Shown: positions 42,945 to 52,008, numbered from the stretch's first letter. The stretch is 64,000 nucleotides of DNA from Chitinophaga filiformis (GCF_023100805.1 NZ_CP095855.1:4629001-4693000), one strand, 5' to 3'. The notes: generated from the sequence alone by a model not told the origin. Numbers and translations are program-made.

Positions 42945-43105
42945 TAGCCCCGGGTTTTAACCCGGGGTGATAAGGTACGTGTGTTCAATACAGACGTTTC
43001 AACCCAGGGTGATAATTTGCATGTTGGATACATACGTTTCACCTCCCGCTGATAATGTGCGTGTGTTCAATACATACCTTTTACCCCAGGTAAATAATAT
43101 GCCCC
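42945..43105. repeat. About four tandem copies of a ~41-bp repeat
   Basis: Units contain TTTYAACCC.GGGTGATAA followed by GTGTGTTCAATACATACG. Copies start near 42955, 42997, 43038 and 43079; the last is shortened. The tract runs up to the stop of the VIT1-like gene. Confidence 0.7.
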
Positions 43106-43111
43106 CATGGT

Positions 43112-43756
43112 TTATCTAAACACCAATAAAATTATATACGCACCCAGCCATACCGCGCCTCCATAGGCAAGGTTCCGGAGTATAATCGGGATGGTGGGCT
43201 GGCTGGTCATTTTTGATTTGATGAAACTGAATATGGTGATGGCAATGAACACATAAAGCACGCTTGTATTGGCTGCCGGGGTAAATTGTTCATTGCGCAG
43301 ATAGGGTAAAAAAGGGATCAAACCGCCAAAGAGGAAGAAGATGCCCGTCAGAAGGCCGCTGCGGAGGGCTGCTGCAAGGTTGAAATGTTTTTCCTGTACC
43401 TGTTGCGATGCCAGGGTTTCTTCCCATTGCACGGCATCCTTTTGCATTTCCGCGGCGATATTTTCTATGATGGGCTCACTGATGTTCAGGCGCTCCAGTT
43501 TCTGCCGTTCTTCGGGCGATAAAGTGCTTTCATCATGCTGCAGATCGCCGCGGTTGGCCTGGTAAGCACTGATCATTACTAGTACACTTCCGGCTACCCA
43601 TATGCAGCAATTCAGGGTGTAGAATTGCTGTACACTGACAGGCAGGCCATGCAACAGGAAGGTTGTGAAAAATAGAAGTAATAATCCGTCAGGAAATCCT
43701 ATCAGGAAATCTGTTCTCCAACCGCTGCTGCGGATGGCTTTCTGTTGTTTAGACAT
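43112..43756 (-). CDS. VIT1/CCC1-family membrane transporter
   Basis: 214 residues with about five membrane segments: two at the N-terminus (DFLIGFPDGLLLLFFTTFLL and the next), a charged cytosolic stretch rich in Glu (about 75-125, EERQKLERL..EMQKDAVQWEE) typical of the metal-binding helical domain, then three C-terminal helices with RSGLLTGIFFLFGGLIPFLPY. This is the layout of the vacuolar iron/manganese transporter family, which moves Fe(II) or Mn(II). The start ATG is at 43754-43756. It lies 20 bases after rocD in the same direction, so the two may share a transcript. Confidence 0.8.
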   Translation of the reverse strand: MSKQQKAIRSSGWRTDFLIGFPDGLLLLFFTTFLLHGLPVSVQQFYTLNCCIWVAGSVLVMISAYQANRGDLQHDESTLSPEERQKLERLNISEPIIENIAAEMQKDAVQWEETLASQQVQEKHFNLAAALRSGLLTGIFFLFGGLIPFLPYLRNEQFTPAANTSVLYVFIAITIFSFIKSKMTSQPTIPIILRNLAYGGAVWLGAYIILLVFR

Positions 43757-43776
43757 GCGCGGCTATGGTATTTCAG

Positions 43777-45009
43777 CTATAATGTTTCGAGGCTTTTGCC
43801 AATGATCTGTACGGCTTCCCTGATCTGGGCAGCGGTGATCAAAAGGGGAGGTGCAAACCGGATCTTGTCGCCATGCGTCGGTTTTGCCAGCAGCCCGTTA
43901 TCCTTGAGCGCCAGGCATAGATCCCAGGCGGCTTCCGGATGTTCGTGCCTGATCACGATTGCATTTAGTAGCCCCTTACCACGGATGGTACTGATATGGG
44001 GCGAATTGAGGGCCTTGAGTTCCTGTCGCAGGAGCTCTCCCATGGCGGCAGCATTCTCCATCATGTGCTCTTCCTTCAGGACTGTCAGCGCCGCAATGGC
44101 TACTTTACAGGCCAGCGGATTGCCACCGTAAGTGCTGCCATGTTCTCCGGGTTTAATGGTGAGCATGATCTCATCATCTGCCAGGACGGCGGCTACAGGT
44201 AATGTTCCTCCGGAAAGGGCTTTACCGAGTATCAGGATGTCAGGACGCACGTTTTCATGATCGCAACAGAGCATTTTGCCTGTTCTGGCCAGCCCTGTCT
44301 GGATCTCGTCGGCAATGAAGAGCACATTGGCGTCTTCACAATACTGACGGGCTTTCGACAGGTAACCATCGTCGGGCACCATTACGCCTGCCTCTCCCTG
44401 GATTGGTTCTACCAGGAAACCGGCAACGTTTTTATCCTGCAGTGCCTTTTCAAGGGCTGGCAGGTTATTATAGGGGATGATCTCATAACCCGGCATAAAA
44501 GGACCAAAGTCGGTCCGGGAAGAAGGATCTGTACTAAAGGAAATAACGTTCAGTGTCCGTCCGTGGAAATTGTTGGCACATACGATGATCTTTGCCTGGT
44601 TTTCCGGGATGCCTTTTACCACATAGCCCCAGCGACGGCATAGCTTCAGTGCCGTTTCCACCGCCTCTACGCCAGTGTTCATGGGCAGTACCTTGTCGTA
44701 GCCGAAGAATTCAGTAATAAAGGCCGCATACTCGCCCAGCAGATCGCTGTGGAATGCACGGGAGGTCAGGGTCAGTTGCTGTGCCTGTTCAATAAGGGCA
44801 CGGATGATCGTGGGGTGACAATGGCCCTGGTTTACAGCAGAATAGCCTGAGAGGAAATCGTAATAACGCTTTCCGTCCACATCCCAGAGAAATACCCCTT
44901 CTCCCCGGTTCAGTACTACAGGCAGTGGATGGTAATTATGGGCGCCATACTGTTCTTCCAGGTCAAGGAAATGCTGTGTTCTTTCAGTAATCTTAGATGC
45001 GTGTAACAT
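43777..45009 (-). CDS. rocD: Ornithine-oxo-acid transaminase
   Basis: 410 residues, a class-III PLP aminotransferase. Motifs: SGYSAVNQGHCHP near residue 54, NTGVEAVETALKLCRRWGY, FHGRT, EPIQGEAGV, the PLP-binding Asp in FIADEIQTGLARTGK, and the Schiff-base Lys in LGKALSGG. The N-terminal segment (LEEQYGAHNYHPLPVVL) and GEHGSTYGGNPLA are characteristic of ornithine aminotransferase. It converts ornithine and 2-oxoglutarate to glutamate semialdehyde and glutamate, linking arginine and proline metabolism. It precedes the VIT1-like gene by 20 bases. Confidence 0.95.
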   Translation of the reverse strand: MLHASKITERTQHFLDLEEQYGAHNYHPLPVVLNRGEGVFLWDVDGKRYYDFLSGYSAVNQGHCHPTIIRALIEQAQQLTLTSRAFHSDLLGEYAAFITEFFGYDKVLPMNTGVEAVETALKLCRRWGYVVKGIPENQAKIIVCANNFHGRTLNVISFSTDPSSRTDFGPFMPGYEIIPYNNLPALEKALQDKNVAGFLVEPIQGEAGVMVPDDGYLSKARQYCEDANVLFIADEIQTGLARTGKMLCCDHENVRPDILILGKALSGGTLPVAAVLADDEIMLTIKPGEHGSTYGGNPLACKVAIAALTVLKEEHMMENAAAMGELLRQELKALNSPHISTIRGKGLLNAIVIRHEHPEAAWDLCLALKDNGLLAKPTHGDKIRFAPPLLITAAQIREAVQIIGKSLETL

Positions 45010-45149
45010 AACGCTTCAAAGGTACACAATACAGCTCATGTATTAGAATCAGGAGCGGAAAACAAGCCGTAAAGTCTGTAATATCATCTTACTGACGGCA
45101 TTTTACTGTAAAAGAATTGCGCGACTATGATCATTAACTTCAGGTAACC

Positions 45150-45420
45150 TTCCAGACATGCCAGGCGCATATATACCTGGACAAACCTTTGTCTGCCACA
45201 TTATGCGCATGGATACCTTGCAGCGGTTTATCCATTTGACCGCAGGAAGCCTTTCAGGCATGCCAGGCGCATCATATACCTGAATGACCCTTTGTCTGCC
45301 ACAGTATGCGCATGGACACCTTGCAGCGGTTTATCCATTGACCGCAGGAAGCCTTCAGTCATGCCAGGCGCATTATATACCTGAACGACCTTTGTCTGGC
45401 ACATTATGCGCAGGGATATT
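45150..45420. repeat. Tandem array, ~102-bp unit, 2.6 copies
   Basis: Copies begin near 45150, 45252 and 45354. Each contains CATGCCAGGCGCAT, TATACCTG, CTTTGTCTG and TTATGCGCATGGA, then GCAGCGGTTTATCCAT and ACCGCAGGAAGCC. GGCGCAT and ATGCGC within a unit can pair as a hairpin. No gene is evident in 45010-45430. Confidence 0.85.
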
Positions 45421-45430
45421 TTTCAGGGAC

Positions 45431-45688
45431 TTATCCTTTCAGCCTGGTTACCAATGTAATATATTCCTGTTGGGCCTCTTCCTTAGACTTGCCTTTCAGC
45501 TTCTGCCAGGCATCATATTTTGCTTTGGCTACAAAATCAAAAAGATTGGTGGGAGGATCTGTGTTTACATCGCCTTCGGTTCCTTGTTTATAGAGGGAGT
45601 ATAATTGCAGAAGTGTTTCATTATCAGGTTTTTGAGAGAGGGTTTTGCTGGCTGCAGCGGCAGCTTCGAACTGTTGTTGTAGATCCAT
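45431..45688 (-). CDS. Acyl-CoA-binding protein
   Basis: 85 residues from the ATG at 45686-45688 (MDLQQQFEAAAAASK); a much longer in-frame extension reaches into the divergent lepA region and is rejected. The four-helix ACBP fold is recognisable: LQQQFEAAAAASKTL, then ETLLQLYSLYKQGTEGDVNT (the YxLYKQAT-type ligand motif), then AKYDAWQKLKGKSKEEAQQEYITLV. It binds long-chain acyl-CoA esters in the cytoplasm. ACBPs are far more common in eukaryotes but are regular in Bacteroidota. It is divergent from lepA across 130 bases. Confidence 0.92.
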   Translation of the reverse strand: MDLQQQFEAAAAASKTLSQKPDNETLLQLYSLYKQGTEGDVNTDPPTNLFDFVAKAKYDAWQKLKGKSKEEAQQEYITLVTRLKG

Positions 45689-45767
45689 GGAACTTTTTAA
45701 CATTAAATGTAGACAAAATAGTATCAAATACGACAGGGTCACCCATCCGGGAATAGCAAAATTTAAA

Positions 45768-45775
45768 TACCTTTG
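45768..45775 (+). promoter_or_regulatory. Putative -7 element of lepA
   Basis: TACCTTTG, an exact TAnnTTTG match, 44 bases before the chosen ATG at 45819. It also argues against longer upstream starts. Confidence 0.6.
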
Positions 45776-45818
45776 CGGCTTGACGCGGGGCGTTAAACGC
45801 CTGGTTTTAAAAGCATAT

Positions 45819-47609
45819 ATGAAGAATATCAGGAATTTTTGCATCATTGCACACATCGACCACGGTAAAAGTACATTGGCTGACAGGCTGTTAGAACATA
45901 CCAAAACCATTTCCGACAGGGACATGCAGGCTCAGGTACTGGATGACATGGACCTCGAAAGAGAAAAAGGGATCACTATCAAAAGTCACGCTATCCAGAT
46001 GAATTATATTCATGAAGGACAGCAATATGTATTTAACCTGATCGATACTCCCGGTCACGTGGACTTCTCCTATGAGGTATCCCGTGCACTGGCAGCCTGT
46101 GAAGGTGCATTACTCCTCGTAGATGCCGCCCAGGGTATTCAGGCTCAGACCATTTCCAACCTTTACCTGGCGCTGGAAAATGACCTGGAGATCATTCCGG
46201 TGATCAACAAGATCGATATGGAGGGCGCGATGATCCCGGAGGTAAAAGACCAGATCATAGAGCTCATCGGTTGTAAGGAGGAGGAGATCCTGCTGGCTTC
46301 AGGTAAAACCGGTATCGGTATTGAGGAGATCCTGGAGGCGATTGTAAAACGTATTCCTGCTCCGAAAGGCGATCCTGAAGCTCCGCTGCAGGCGTTGATC
46401 TTCGACAGCGTGTTCAACTCTTTCCGCGGTATCATTGCTTACTACAGGATATTCAACGGGTCCATCAAAAAAGGCGATAAAGTTAAATTCTTCAATACCG
46501 ACCAGGAATACTATGCTGATGAAGTAGGTATCCTCAAACTGGGCCTCCAGCCTACGCAAACCGTTAAAACGGGTGATGTAGGATATATCATCACCGGTAT
46601 CAAAAACGCCAAAGAGGTGAAGGTGGGCGATACCATCACGCTGAGTGCAAATCCAAGCCAGGAAGCGATCAACGGTTTCGAAGAGGTTAAGCCCATGGTA
46701 TTCGCAGGTATCTTCCCGGTGAATACAGAAGATTTCGAGGAGCTGCGCGACTGCATGGAGAAACTCCAGCTGAACGATGCCTCCCTGACCTTCGAACTGG
46801 AAACTTCCCAGGCCCTTGGCTTCGGTTTCCGATGCGGCTTCCTGGGTATGCTGCACATGGAGATCATCCAGGAACGTCTCGAAAGGGAGTTCAACCAGAC
46901 AGTGATCACCACTGTACCGAACGTAAGCTTCATTGCCCACACTACCAGGAAGGAAACCATTATCGTGAACAACCCTTCCGAAATGCCGGATCCCAGTAAG
47001 CTTGAACGCATCGAGGAACCGTTCATTAAGGCACAGATCATCACCAAACCCGATTACATCGGTAATATCATGACACTGTGCCTGGGTAAGAGAGGGATCC
47101 TGCTCAACCAGAGCTATCTGACACCTTCCAGGGTGGAACTGATATTTGAAATGCCTTTGACGGAGATCGTGTTCGATTTCTATGATAAACTGAAGAGCCA
47201 GACCCGTGGTTATGCATCCTTCGATTATTCACCGATCGGTTACCGTGACAGCGATATCGTAAAGATGGATATCCTCCTGAATGGCGATAAGGTGGATGCG
47301 CTCAGCGCCCTGATTCACCGCAGCCGTGCGCAGGACTTCGGCCGTAAGCTGTGTGAGAAGCTGAAAGAACTGCTGCCACGTCAGCAATTCATGATCGCTA
47401 TCCAGGCAGCTGTAGGTGCCAAGATCCTGGCCCGTGAAACTATCAGCGCTATGCGTAAGGATGTAACGGCCAAATGTTATGGTGGTGACATCTCCCGTAA
47501 ACGTAAGCTGCTGGAAAAACAGAAAGAAGGTAAAAAGCGTATGCGCCAGATTGGTAATGTGGAAGTACCGCAGGAAGCGTTCCTTGCTGTACTCAAGTTG
47601 GATGACTAA
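45819..47609 (+). CDS. lepA: Elongation factor 4 (LepA), ribosomal back-translocase
   Basis: 596 residues from ATG 45819, the usual LepA size; the N-terminus MKNIRNFCIIAHIDHGKSTL puts the P-loop where it should be. GTPase motifs: AHIDHGKST (G1), DTPGHVDF (G3) and NKID (G4), with the effector Thr in EREKGITIKSH. The LepA-specific C-terminal domain is present (SYLTPSRVELIFEMPL, then DALSALIHRSRAQDFGRKLCEKLKE and ISAMRKDVTAKCYGGDISRKRKLLEKQKEGKKRM). It binds stalled or mistranslocated ribosomes and influences initiation or elongation under stress. It is followed by a clear terminator. Confidence 0.97.
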   Translation: MKNIRNFCIIAHIDHGKSTLADRLLEHTKTISDRDMQAQVLDDMDLEREKGITIKSHAIQMNYIHEGQQYVFNLIDTPGHVDFSYEVSRALAACEGALLLVDAAQGIQAQTISNLYLALENDLEIIPVINKIDMEGAMIPEVKDQIIELIGCKEEEILLASGKTGIGIEEILEAIVKRIPAPKGDPEAPLQALIFDSVFNSFRGIIAYYRIFNGSIKKGDKVKFFNTDQEYYADEVGILKLGLQPTQTVKTGDVGYIITGIKNAKEVKVGDTITLSANPSQEAINGFEEVKPMVFAGIFPVNTEDFEELRDCMEKLQLNDASLTFELETSQALGFGFRCGFLGMLHMEIIQERLEREFNQTVITTVPNVSFIAHTTRKETIIVNNPSEMPDPSKLERIEEPFIKAQIITKPDYIGNIMTLCLGKRGILLNQSYLTPSRVELIFEMPLTEIVFDFYDKLKSQTRGYASFDYSPIGYRDSDIVKMDILLNGDKVDALSALIHRSRAQDFGRKLCEKLKELLPRQQFMIAIQAAVGAKILARETISAMRKDVTAKCYGGDISRKRKLLEKQKEGKKRMRQIGNVEVPQEAFLAVLKLDD

Positions 47610-47641
47610 GGCGCGGTTTATATCAAATTTGGGAAATTAAA

Positions 47642-47667
47642 GCGGCCGGGAAACCGGTCGCTTTTTT
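47642..47667 (+). terminator. Intrinsic terminator of lepA
   Basis: Stem GCGGCCGG (47642-47649) with CCGGTCGC (47654-47661), GAAA loop, then six T residues (47662-47667). Confidence 0.9.
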
Positions 47668-47675
47668 ATGCAAAG

Positions 47676-47713
47676 AAAATGGCCGGCAGAGAACGCTCTC
47701 AGCCGGCCATTTT
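47676..47713 (-). terminator. Intrinsic terminator of the DUF6580 gene
   Basis: A perfect 12-bp stem (47676-47687 with 47702-47713) whose outer part is A/T-only, so the leftward strand ends in TTTT after the GC-rich GGCCGGC core. It lies 18 bases after the leftward gene's stop. Confidence 0.75.
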
Positions 47714-47731
47714 AGTATTATTACTTACCTA

Positions 47732-48328
47732 TTATGCCAATTGGCGTTTCGGCGTGATCGCTACTTGTTTTATGGCAGCCCAGGCGCCAAACAATACGGC
47801 GGTGAAGAACACATTACCCATCAGGCCATTCAGGGCGAAGCTGCTGAACATATTATCTGACTGGTAAAAAGGAATACCAGCTGCATAACAGGCTAACAGA
47901 CCAGCGCCTGTTTTAGGATACAGGTCGGTGGTAATAAATGTGCCGAAATTGGAGATCAGGAAGAACAGTACGCCTGTACCGATAGACGATAACAGTAAAG
48001 TCAGTACGTTCACTTTCTTTATCAGTGTACCTATCCACGTAATCAGCAGGAATGCGCCATATACGAACAGCAATTGTCCCAGGTAATCACGGTCCAGTGC
48101 ATGTATGCTGGTGAAGCATTGCAGGAAAACGTCAGACAGAAATAAAGACAATAACGGAATGACATACGCCAGGCGTTTATCTTTCAGTACAATACCGCCA
48201 AATAATGCTGCTGCCCCAATGGCGTTAAAGTTCCACAGACCTATCTGGTTCGTGAAAATGCGACATAATGCAGACAGGAATATCAGCATGGCAACGATCA
48301 GTATTTCCCGGATGGAATCCTTTTTCAT
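47732..48328 (-). CDS. DUF6580-type integral membrane protein
   Basis: 198 residues with about six membrane helices. Signature stretches of the DUF6580 family (a putative transport protein related in look to ECF S components) include WNFNAIGAAALFGGI near residue 32, FFLISNFGTFI and YPKTGAGLLACYAAGIPFYQSDNMFSS. In some relatives it neighbours cobalamin or other vitamin uptake genes, but here it is alone: the neighbours are lepA (convergent) and manA (35 bases upstream, same strand). It may be co-transcribed after manA. Substrate unknown. Confidence 0.82.
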   Translation of the reverse strand: MKKDSIREILIVAMLIFLSALCRIFTNQIGLWNFNAIGAAALFGGIVLKDKRLAYVIPLLSLFLSDVFLQCFTSIHALDRDYLGQLLFVYGAFLLITWIGTLIKKVNVLTLLLSSIGTGVLFFLISNFGTFITTDLYPKTGAGLLACYAAGIPFYQSDNMFSSFALNGLMGNVFFTAVLFGAWAAIKQVAITPKRQLA

Positions 48329-48363
48329 AATGGGTTGATTATTTAAACCAAAGATAGTTGATT

Positions 48364-49590
48364 TTAAATAGATTGAACAGGCACACTTGCTTTAAAGATC
48401 ACAACGCCTGCCTTACTTACGATACTGTATGAAGTATTGTAGTACGCCACTACAGCCTGACCTTTCTGCAGGGCAATTGTTTCTCCGCCCGCTTCAGTGA
48501 TCTCAGCAGCGCCTTCCATTACCAGCATGATCTCTGTCGCCTCGCTGGTATGCTCATAACGCTGACCGTTCTGCATAGCGATACGGCTTACCACGAAATC
48601 CGGCGCGGGAGAGTGGTAAATAGTTTCCAGTCCGCCGCTTACACTTTCGCCGCTGAGGATCTTTGGATGTACGGGTTCGAAACGGGTATGTTTCAACAAT
48701 TCGGGTACATCAATATGTTTAGGCGTCAGTCCGCCGCGCAATACATTGTCGGAATTGGCCATGAGCTCCACGTTCTGACCTTCCAGGTATGCATGGGGTA
48801 TACCTGCGTCCTGGAACACGGCCTGTCCGGGGTGTACTTCCATGATGTTAAAGAAATAGATAGAGAAGATCCCTCTGTCCAGGTTTTCCAGTCCCTGTGG
48901 ATCGTTTACGATCGCTCTTCCTGCCCAGAATGCAGGGTCAGATTTCGACAGGCTGCCACTTTTATATGCTGCTGCAACAACTTCTGCCAGTGGGCGCAAC
49001 ATCGTATTCACTTCAGCTTGCGGCATTTCCATTACGGCTTTATACAGTCCGTAGTAGCCTTCTTTTTCAAATACAGGAGCGAGTGGTGCGAATTCCTTTA
49101 CGCTCTGTAATACCTTTCTCAGTTTATCTTCCGGCAAAAATCCATGCAGCAGCCAGAATTCGCTGAGTGCCACCATGATCTCAGGTTTATGGTTGGCATC
49201 CTTATAATTACGGTGAGGGGCATTCAGCGGAATACCGGCTTCATTTTCCCTGGCAAATCCTTTTTCTGCTTCAGCTTTGGTAGGGTGTACCTGGATAGAC
49301 AACATGTCTTTTACATCCAGGATCTTGAGCAGGTAGGGCAATTCGCCGAAGCGCTTCCATACCTTCGGCCCCAGCACCTGTTCAGGGGCGGCTTTTACCA
49401 GCTGGTCCAGCGTGGAAGGCTGCGTACCGGTTGCTATCACAGCAGGTGCGCTCTGGTGTGCACCCATCCAGTATTCTGCACTTGGTTTTCCGTTTTCAGG
49501 AATACCTAATAATGCGGGAATATAATGGTATCCACCCCATGCGTAGTTTTGAACCTTACCTTCCAATCTGAATAATTTCTTCTCGCTCAT
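48364..49590 (-). CDS. manA: Mannose-6-phosphate isomerase, class I
   Basis: 408 residues. The type-I PMI zinc-site segments are visible: LSIQVHPTKAEAEKGFARE (Gln and His ligands), NHKPEIMVALSEF (Glu ligand) and IPHAYLEGQNVELMANSDNVLRGGLTPKHID (His ligand and substrate loop with the catalytic Arg). It interconverts fructose-6-phosphate and mannose-6-phosphate, linking glycolysis to GDP-sugar and glycan synthesis. The ATG is at 49588-49590. The DUF6580 gene follows by 35 bases. Confidence 0.95.
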   Translation of the reverse strand: MSEKKLFRLEGKVQNYAWGGYHYIPALLGIPENGKPSAEYWMGAHQSAPAVIATGTQPSTLDQLVKAAPEQVLGPKVWKRFGELPYLLKILDVKDMLSIQVHPTKAEAEKGFARENEAGIPLNAPHRNYKDANHKPEIMVALSEFWLLHGFLPEDKLRKVLQSVKEFAPLAPVFEKEGYYGLYKAVMEMPQAEVNTMLRPLAEVVAAAYKSGSLSKSDPAFWAGRAIVNDPQGLENLDRGIFSIYFFNIMEVHPGQAVFQDAGIPHAYLEGQNVELMANSDNVLRGGLTPKHIDVPELLKHTRFEPVHPKILSGESVSGGLETIYHSPAPDFVVSRIAMQNGQRYEHTSEATEIMLVMEGAAEITEAGGETIALQKGQAVVAYYNTSYSIVSKAGVVIFKASVPVQSI

Positions 49591-49672
49591 GCGTAATATG
49601 TTTGTATTTTCCTGGAATTGTTAACCTGTTGTCGTCCTATTCTTATAAGGAGGAACAAAAATAGTCAAAACA

Positions 49673-50029
49673 ATGGCATCCCATATAGCTTTGGGCAAAA
49701 AAGGGGAGCTGATAGCGAAGGATTTCCTTCTTCAGCAGGGATATAAAATTCTGGCGGTAAACTGGCGGTATCGGCGGCGCGAGATCGATATTATCGCAGC
49801 GAAGCCGGATTGCCTCGTGTTTCTTGAGGTCAAGACGCTGGCGAGTGATCTTTTCGGCTGGCCGGAGCGGCAGGTGGATGCGGCGAAGCGGAGGCATATT
49901 CAGTTGGCGGCGAATGTGTATATGGAGAAGCTACCGCGCCTGCCGCCGGCAATCCGGTTTGATGTGATTGCGATTACTTTTCAGCCGGATGGAGAGTATG
50001 AGTTGGTGCATTTTGAGGATGCGTTCTAG
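49673..50029 (+). CDS. YraN/UPF0102 family endonuclease-like protein
   Basis: 118 residues, the normal length of this family. Motifs of the restriction-endonuclease-like fold are in order: GKKGELIAKDFLLQQGYKIL, then YRRREIDIIA (catalytic E-x-D), then LVFLEVKTLASDLFGWPERQVDAAKRRHI (E-x-K). The family is nearly universal in bacteria; a Holliday-junction or DNA-repair nuclease role has been proposed but not settled. It is divergent from manA. The ORF ends right before the first GTAGC element of the 50 kb pair. Confidence 0.88.
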   Translation: MASHIALGKKGELIAKDFLLQQGYKILAVNWRYRRREIDIIAAKPDCLVFLEVKTLASDLFGWPERQVDAAKRRHIQLAANVYMEKLPRLPPAIRFDVIAITFQPDGEYELVHFEDAF

Positions 50030-50036
50030 TGGAGGC

Positions 50037-50206
50037 GTTGCTGCGGCTTCAGATGGGACCACGGGCTGTATCCCTTTTCGAGTACCTTTCTATTATGCTT
50101 TGTCAGGCGTGTTTGGCTTTTTTGTTTTTATTAAACCCCTGGTATGTCGTATCAGCACTCTCCAAGGGATAAGGTCCTCTGATCTCCATCTGAAACCCTC
50201 CGCTAC
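50037..50206. repeat. Palindromic GTAGC element, copy 6
   Basis: About 170 bp: left arm GTTGCTGCGGCTTCAGATGG followed by GGGCTGTATCCC, right arm AAGGGATAAGG..CCATCTGAAACCCTCCGCTAC. An internal GCTTTGTC block can form a small hairpin. It starts 8 bases after the YraN-like stop. The 638 bases 50030-50667 have no gene. Confidence 0.82.
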
Positions 50207-50282
50207 TTTCGGGTAGTTGGTGGGGATGGTTAGTGTTCAGGTGTTTATGGGCTTCACTAAAATGCAAGATGTTGTTTGGTGC

Positions 50283-50452
50283 GTTGCTGCGGCTTCAGAT
50301 GGGACCACGGGCTGTATCCCTTTTCGAGTACCTTTCTATTAAGCTTTGTCAAGCGTGTTTGGCTTTTTTGTTTTTATTAAACCCCTGGTATGTCGTATCA
50401 GCACTCTCCAAGGGATAAGGCCCTCTGGTCTCCATCTGAAACCCTCCGCTAC
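50283..50452. repeat. Palindromic GTAGC element, copy 7
   Basis: A near-identical copy at an offset of 246 bp. The spacer after each copy is also shared (GGTGGGGATGGTTAGTGTTC and the following 45 bases), so the repeated unit is element plus spacer, as at 42 kb. Confidence 0.82.
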
Positions 50453-50511
50453 TTTGGGGTAGTTGGTGGGGATGGTTAGTGTTCAGGTGTTTATGGCCTT
50501 CAGCTAAAATG

Positions 50512-50567
50512 CAAGACGGACTACAGATAATGTGTGCGTTATGTGACATTATTTGTAATCCGTCTTG
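50512..50567. repeat. 22-bp imperfect inverted repeat
   Basis: Arms 50512-50533 and 50546-50567 match at 20 of 22 positions around a 12-base loop. It lies about 100 bases after the leftward purB stop and may act as a bidirectional terminator; no long T-tract is present. Confidence 0.6.
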
Positions 50568-50667
50568 ATTTATAATCCGTGTTGATACGATTTTTCTCGT
50601 TTGTCGATGTCCAATCTGTAGCAATGTCCAATCTGCATCGATACATTGATGCAGGCGATGTCGTGTT

Positions 50668-52008
50668 TTAGCTCCAGACGCCGGTGTAATTCTGCGGCGT
50701 GATAGCTTTTAGCTCCTTCTTCAGCGAAGCGCTGATCTTCAGGCCGTCAATGAATTTATGCATCGTCTTCTGTGTGATCTGTTCTCCGCCACGGGTGAGG
50801 TCTTTCAGGGCCTCGTATGGTTTAGGGAAGTTTTCACGACGCAATACTGTCTGGATAGCTTCTGCTACAACTGCCCAGTTATTTTCCAGGTCGTCCTGCA
50901 GTTTGCTTTCATTCAGGATCAGTTTATCTAAGCCTTTCTGGATGGATTTCAGTGCCAGTACAGTGTGTCCGAATGGTACGCCTACGTTCCGCAACACGGT
51001 GGAGTCAGTCAGGTCGCGCTGTAAGCGGGATATGGGCAGTTTGGCGCTGAGGTGTTCGAAGATGGCGTTTGCCAGTCCGAGGTTGCCTTCGGCGTTCTCG
51101 AAATCGATCGGATTCACTTTATGCGGCATAGCGGAAGAACCCACTTCATTGGCTTTGATCTTCTGCTTGAAGTAATCCATGGAGATGTATGTCCACACAT
51201 CACGGCAGAAGTCAATCAGGATCGTATTGATACGCTTCAGGGTATCAAATTGAGCGGAGATATTGTCATAGTGCTCAATCTGGGTAGTGTATTTCATACG
51301 TTGCAGTCCCAGGGTGTTGTTGACGAACTTATCGCCGAATTTCTCCCAGTTGATCTTAGGGAATGCTACGTGGTGAGCGTTGAAGTTACCGGTTGCGCCA
51401 CCGAATTTTGCTGCGAAGGGAATATCGCCCAGCAGTTTTACCTGACCTTCCAGTCTTTCAACGAATACCAGGATCTCCTTGCCCAGGATAGTGGGTGAAG
51501 CAGGCTGACCATGGGTACGGGCCAGCATGGGAATCTTCATCCAGGACTTGCCCATCTTTTTCAGGGCGAGCACAAGGTTGGCGATAGCAGGCATATATAC
51601 ATGTTCTACTGCTTCTTTCCAGAAGAGCGGAGTGGCCGTGTTGTTAACGTCCTGGGAAGTGAGCCCGAAATGCACCCATTCCAGTTTGTCGTCCAGTCCA
51701 AGCGCTTTCAGCTCATTCTTAACAAAATATTCTACAGCTTTCACATCGTGGTTGGTCACCTTTTCAGTTTCTTTGATCAGCTGTGCATTCTCTATGGTAA
51801 AATCCTGGTAGATCTTGCGTAAAGCAGGTACCTGTGCTTTTGAGAGGGTGAACAGCTTCTGCTCTGACAGGGCGATGAAGTATTCGATCTCTACCAGCAC
51901 ACGGTAACGGATCAGTGCAAATTCTGAAAAGTAAGGAGCCAGTTCTTCCAGTTGTCTCCGGTAGCGACCATCGAGCGGAGAAATGGCGGTTAAAGCTTGT
52001 AGTTGCAT
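50668..52008 (-). CDS. purB: Adenylosuccinate lyase
   Basis: 446 residues of the fumarase/aspartase superfamily. The signature GSSAMPHKVNP is present with its flexible catalytic Ser, as are VHFGLTSQDVNNTA, MLARTHGQPASPT (catalytic His) and LTRGGEQITQKTMHKFI near the C-terminus. The N-terminal LTAISPLDGRYRRQLEELAPYFSEFALI is typical of the PurB group found in E. coli. It cleaves fumarate from SAICAR and adenylosuccinate in purine synthesis. It is divergent from mqnA across 65 bases. Confidence 0.97.
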   Translation of the reverse strand: MQLQALTAISPLDGRYRRQLEELAPYFSEFALIRYRVLVEIEYFIALSEQKLFTLSKAQVPALRKIYQDFTIENAQLIKETEKVTNHDVKAVEYFVKNELKALGLDDKLEWVHFGLTSQDVNNTATPLFWKEAVEHVYMPAIANLVLALKKMGKSWMKIPMLARTHGQPASPTILGKEILVFVERLEGQVKLLGDIPFAAKFGGATGNFNAHHVAFPKINWEKFGDKFVNNTLGLQRMKYTTQIEHYDNISAQFDTLKRINTILIDFCRDVWTYISMDYFKQKIKANEVGSSAMPHKVNPIDFENAEGNLGLANAIFEHLSAKLPISRLQRDLTDSTVLRNVGVPFGHTVLALKSIQKGLDKLILNESKLQDDLENNWAVVAEAIQTVLRRENFPKPYEALKDLTRGGEQITQKTMHKFIDGLKISASLKKELKAITPQNYTGVWS

